Below are positions 6,586-9,115 of a DNA stretch of 9,115 nucleotides, piece after piece. This DNA comes from an uncultured Paracoccaceae bacterium. Its GTDB lineage: Bacteria; Pseudomonadota; Alphaproteobacteria; Rhodobacterales; Rhodobacteraceae. The stretch is taken from positions 1 to 9,115 of the forward strand of contig CALHST010000170.1 of NCBI GenBank assembly GCA_938038825.1, written 5' to 3'. Each line of letters starts with the position of its first letter. Positions within the stretch are counted from its first letter, which is position 1. Under the pieces are notes generated by a model, which ran no database searches, was not told the DNA's origin, and saw only the letters and a program-made list of their open reading frames with translations. The translations under genes and the position numbers were made by a program.

Positions 6586-6622
6586 ACGCGCGTGCGTGCA
6601 ACAGTGCGCGCGTTAACATTTT
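6586..6622 (+). terminator. Rho-independent terminator after the DUF1476 gene
   Basis: A GC-rich stem pairs 6586-6595 with 6604-6613 (ten pairs, two of them G-T, seven of the first seven Watson-Crick) around an 8-nt loop, followed by TAACATTTT. It begins 31 nt beyond the stop. The T-run is broken, so efficiency is uncertain, but position and stem strength fit a terminator. Confidence 0.55.
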
Positions 6623-6672
6623 CTTCGCCAGCGTGTCCGACAGTGCCCTTTTAGTGGGGATTGGGGGCATCG

Positions 6673-8586
6673 ATGCAGGCGCGCAAAACATCGGAATTGG
6701 GCCGGATAAAGTCAGGCCATGTCATCCCGTTTCTGGTTTTGGCAGTTTGCTTGTGGATCCTTTGGCCCACAGTTCGGGCGCTCGACTTTGGCCTATTGCT
6801 TGCACAGTGGCGCGACATTTCCGCCAGTCAGTGGATGGGCGCAGGCTTGTTCACAGGGTTCAGCTTCTGGGCTGTTGGCAAATACGATGTGATCGCACAT
6901 CGCCACTTTGGCACGCAAGTTGACACCGCTGTTGCACATCGCTCTGGCATGGCCGCGATCGCGTTGTCGCAAACTTTGGGCATGGGACTAATCACTGGAA
7001 GCCTCGCGCGGTGGCGATTGTTGCCATCTTTGCCCCCATCCCGCGCCGCCCAGATCACTGTTTTTGTCACCACGTTATTTTTGGTGGCAGGTGGCGCGAT
7101 TATTGGCGTCATTGCATTGATAACACCCATTCCTGACAGCGTGCGCTTACCCGCAGGTCTTGCGTTGATCACGTCAGTGCTTGTGCTTGCGGTGGCTCTG
7201 ATCAGACCACAACTGGGGATTGGCAAGCGGCAGATGAATTTGCCCGGATTGCCCGCCATTGGTGGTGCCCTGGTTTGGGCTGCGGTGGATCTTTTTGAGG
7301 CCTGCATGGTTCTTTATATGTTATTGCCAGCGGATCTTCGGCCCGACCTTTGGGCCTTTGTGCCCATATTTTGCATAGCCCTTGGTGCGGGTGTTTTATC
7401 TGGCACGCCCGGCGGAGTGGGGCCTTTTGAACTGGTGTTGTTATCCTTGACCACGGTCACGATGCCCGCAGCGGTTCCGGAAACATCGTTGATTGTTGCG
7501 TTGGCAGGATTTCGGCTGGTGTATTATGCTGTTCCTGCGGTTCTTGCAGGTTTGTACTTTGCACACGGCGAACAGCGCACACCGCGTATTTCCCCTGCTT
7601 TGACATCCTTACGTGATGTTTCATCAGCACCCCGTGCAGAAACAAGTGTTCTAAGACAAACAAACGGGGTGATTGCAGAGCTGGCGCATAATCGAATTGG
7701 AATTTGGGTGACATCGCAATGCCTTACAGGGATGTTTTCACCCTTTACACGACCATGCCCTGCGTTCTTCGCGGCACTGCGCACTGCTGCGCGGAACCGT
7801 AATCGGTTCGCTGTTTTGTATAAATGTGACGCAGTCACCGCCCTGATTGCGCGCAAGGTCGGTTGGCAGGTTTTGCACATGTCAGATGACGCTGTGGTCA
7901 ATCTCGACACGTTTGATGTGCACAGTCCATCGCGATCCAATCTGCGACGCAAACTGCGCAAAGCTGGAAAAGCCGGCGTCAAAATTCGCGCGATGCATCC
8001 ATCCGACATACCTGAGATGGCAAAAATAGACGTCGCTTGGCAACACCATCATGGCACCGCGCGCGGCGGGACAATGGGGCGTTTTTGTCCCGATTATCTG
8101 TCACATCAAATCGTTTATGTCGCTGAAATTGGGGGGTGTATTCATGCGTTCGCCTCTTTCCACAAATGCGCGCAGGAATGGACATTGGACATCATGCGCG
8201 ATGGACCAAACAGTCCAGATGGAACCATGTATGCGCTGGTGCATCACGCTTTGACAGATGCGCAGCACAGCACAGCGCACAGGTTTTGTTTGGCTGCAGT
8301 ACCGGCCTGCCCCGACCCTTCCAACCGGTTTTGGCGTTGGGTTGCATTCAAGTCTGCTGCACTCTCACACAGTGCGGGTTTGCGACAATTCAAAAGCACC
8401 TTCGCACCAACTTGGGTGCCGCTTTATATGGCAAGCCCAACCCGTTTTTCACTGCTGATTGCGGCGCTGGATATAGCCCGCGCAATTTTATTCCCGGGTC
8501 CCGTTCAAAGATCAGGCGCGGCCATCACAAATTTCCCTCATGATAATGATGAAAAATATGAAGTTGATTCATCACTTGCTGCATGA
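6673..8586 (+). CDS. MprF-like membrane protein: flippase-type transmembrane region fused to a DUF2156 aminoacyl-phosphatidylglycerol synthase domain
   Basis: The product has 637 residues. The N-terminal half (about 15-297) holds roughly eight hydrophobic helices and the family motif GTPGGVGPFE at 244-253, typical of the lysyl-phosphatidylglycerol synthase membrane region (UPF0104-like). The C-terminal half (about 330-600) is a soluble DUF2156 acyltransferase-like domain, with the basic RSNLRRKLRKAG (421-432) and the late signature LRQFKSTFAPTWVPLYMA (570-587). In MprF this domain moves an amino acid from aminoacyl-tRNA to phosphatidylglycerol at the inner face of the membrane, and the membrane part flips the lipid, lowering surface negative charge. 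Lys or Ala as substrate cannot be told by eye. It is shorter than the classic ~850-residue MprF, mainly by having fewer membrane helices. The ATG at 6673 is chosen for GGGGG at 6663-6667; an in-frame TTG at 6661 has no proper site. The next gene follows after 32 nt. Confidence 0.84.
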   Translation: MQARKTSELGRIKSGHVIPFLVLAVCLWILWPTVRALDFGLLLAQWRDISASQWMGAGLFTGFSFWAVGKYDVIAHRHFGTQVDTAVAHRSGMAAIALSQTLGMGLITGSLARWRLLPSLPPSRAAQITVFVTTLFLVAGGAIIGVIALITPIPDSVRLPAGLALITSVLVLAVALIRPQLGIGKRQMNLPGLPAIGGALVWAAVDLFEACMVLYMLLPADLRPDLWAFVPIFCIALGAGVLSGTPGGVGPFELVLLSLTTVTMPAAVPETSLIVALAGFRLVYYAVPAVLAGLYFAHGEQRTPRISPALTSLRDVSSAPRAETSVLRQTNGVIAELAHNRIGIWVTSQCLTGMFSPFTRPCPAFFAALRTAARNRNRFAVLYKCDAVTALIARKVGWQVLHMSDDAVVNLDTFDVHSPSRSNLRRKLRKAGKAGVKIRAMHPSDIPEMAKIDVAWQHHHGTARGGTMGRFCPDYLSHQIVYVAEIGGCIHAFASFHKCAQEWTLDIMRDGPNSPDGTMYALVHHALTDAQHSTAHRFCLAAVPACPDPSNRFWRWVAFKSAALSHSAGLRQFKSTFAPTWVPLYMASPTRFSLLIAALDIARAILFPGPVQRSGAAITNFPHDNDEKYEVDSSLAA

Positions 8587-8606
8587 CACCAGCGGATACC
8601 GGACAA

Positions 8607-8611
8607 AAGGA
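8607..8611 (+). promoter_or_regulatory. Ribosome binding site deciding the start of the methyltransferase gene
   Basis: AAGGA lies 7 nt before the ATG at 8619. A second in-frame ATG at 8583 overlaps the previous stop as ATGA but has no ribosome site, so 8619 is preferred. Confidence 0.6.
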
Positions 8612-8618
8612 CCTTGTC

Positions 8619-9115
8619 ATGACCAACGCGTTGACCAAATTGCTAAGCCAAAAAGACGTCATTCTTGCGGATGGGGCCACTGGAACCAACTTGTTCAATG
8701 CTGGGTTGATGTCTGGCGATGCGCCGGAAATGTGGAACGACGAACACCCGGATCGGATCAAAACCCTGTACAAAGGGTCCATTGACGCCGGGTCTGACCT
8801 GTTTTTGACCAATTCGTTTGGCGCAAATGCATCCCGATTAAAGCTGCACGGCGCAGAAAAGCATGCGCATCGTTTGTCCCGCATCGCGGCAGAGATCGGC
8901 CGCGAGCTGGCCGATAAAACGGATCGTGTTGTGATTGTTGCAGGGTCCGTCGGTCCCACCGGTGAGATCATGGAACCTGTTGGCGCGTTGTCTCATGCGC
9001 TGGCTGTTGAGATGTTTCACGAAACAGCAGACGGTCTGAAGGAAGGCGGCGCGGATGTTGCGTGGCTGGAAACGATCAGTGCCCCTGAAGAATTCCGCGC
9101 GGCAGCCGAAGGGTT
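8619..9115 (+). CDS. bmt: Homocysteine S-methyltransferase family protein, probably betaine-homocysteine methyltransferase, C-terminus cut off by window edge
   Basis: The first 165 residues are present and the frame is open to the right edge. DGATGTNL at 18-25, FLTNSFGANASRL at 62-74, GSVGPTGE at 109-116 and WLETIS at 149-154 are the conserved strands of the homocysteine methyltransferase TIM barrel (pfam S-methyl_trans). The overall N-terminal pattern (GLMSGDAPEMWNDEHP) resembles the betaine-homocysteine methyltransferase group common in Rhodobacteraceae and rhizobia, which makes methionine while demethylating glycine betaine. The zinc-binding cysteines that would confirm this lie beyond the window, so methyl donor is inferred; a MetH N-terminal half or S-methylmethionine-dependent enzyme is less likely. 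It is cytoplasmic. The 32-nt gap to the MprF-like gene suggests a shared transcript. Confidence 0.82.
   Translation, partial: MTNALTKLLSQKDVILADGATGTNLFNAGLMSGDAPEMWNDEHPDRIKTLYKGSIDAGSDLFLTNSFGANASRLKLHGAEKHAHRLSRIAAEIGRELADKTDRVVIVAGSVGPTGEIMEPVGALSHALAVEMFHETADGLKEGGADVAWLETISAPEEFRAAAEG

Noticed and set aside
6613..6660. Promoter for the MprF-like gene beginning with TTAACA at 6613-6618
   Set aside because: The -35-like box is good, but nothing resembling a -10 box lies 16-18 nt downstream, and the box overlaps the terminator stem end.
6661..6672. TTG start for the MprF-like gene
   Set aside because: The G-rich ribosome site lies downstream of the TTG and correctly placed for the ATG at 6673.
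6828..7307. Minus-strand open frame (159 codons) opposite the MprF-like gene
   Set aside because: It is a shadow of the membrane-protein coding frame; its composition (many Ala, Thr, Pro, Cys) is the reverse complement of hydrophobic codons.
8583..8618. Earlier in-frame ATG for the methyltransferase, overlapping the MprF-like stop as ATGA
   Set aside because: There is no ribosome site before it, while AAGGA stands 7 nt before the ATG at 8619. Translational coupling remains a small possibility.
1..9115. Search for tRNA, rRNA, CRISPR arrays, insertion sequences, phage or toxin-antitoxin genes
   Set aside because: No cloverleaf-like sequence, spaced repeats, transposase or integrase motifs, or short paired genes were seen; gaps between genes are all below about 160 nt.

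Overview
This 9,115-base window looks like ordinary chromosome from a marine alphaproteobacterium of the Rhodobacteraceae (Roseobacter group). This is inferred from the gene content: a DUF1476 / F1-ATPase zeta-type inhibitor gene, a split FGAM synthase (PurS + PurQ), a VPLPA-CTERM sorted protein, and a betaine-homocysteine methyltransferase-like gene. Base composition looks moderate in G+C. I see no RNA gene, insertion sequence, CRISPR array, prophage gene or attachment site.

Layout. On the minus strand, read from right to left in the direction of transcription: purC (SAICAR synthetase), a small secreted VPLPA-CTERM protein, purS and purQ (overlapping by ATGA), dctB (dicarboxylate-type sensor kinase), dctD (response regulator, 5 nt after dctB), and the N-terminal 140 residues of a HAD-family phosphatase that runs off the left edge. 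On the plus strand, diverging from purC: the DUF1476 / ATP synthase zeta-type inhibitor, a strong hairpin, an MprF-like membrane protein with a C-terminal aminoacyl-phosphatidylglycerol synthase (DUF2156) domain, and the N-terminal 165 residues of a homocysteine S-methyltransferase that runs off the right edge.

How the genes work together. PurC, PurS and PurQ belong to de novo purine synthesis; the PurL subunit that completes FGAM synthase is not in the window. DctB and DctD form a two-component system of the C4-dicarboxylate-sensing type, but no dicarboxylate transporter gene is present here. The MprF-like and methyltransferase genes are separated by only 32 nt and may be co-transcribed.

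Most notable points. DctD keeps the receiver, AAA+ and Fis-type domains but has lost the GAFTGA loop that sigma-54 activators need, and its Walker B acidic pair is E-D rather than D-E. The VPLPA-CTERM gene sits between purC and purS, and its signal peptide also contains a lipobox-like VAAC. I did not find a convincing wholly new multi-gene system. The GAFTGA-less DctD is the best candidate for non-standard biology.
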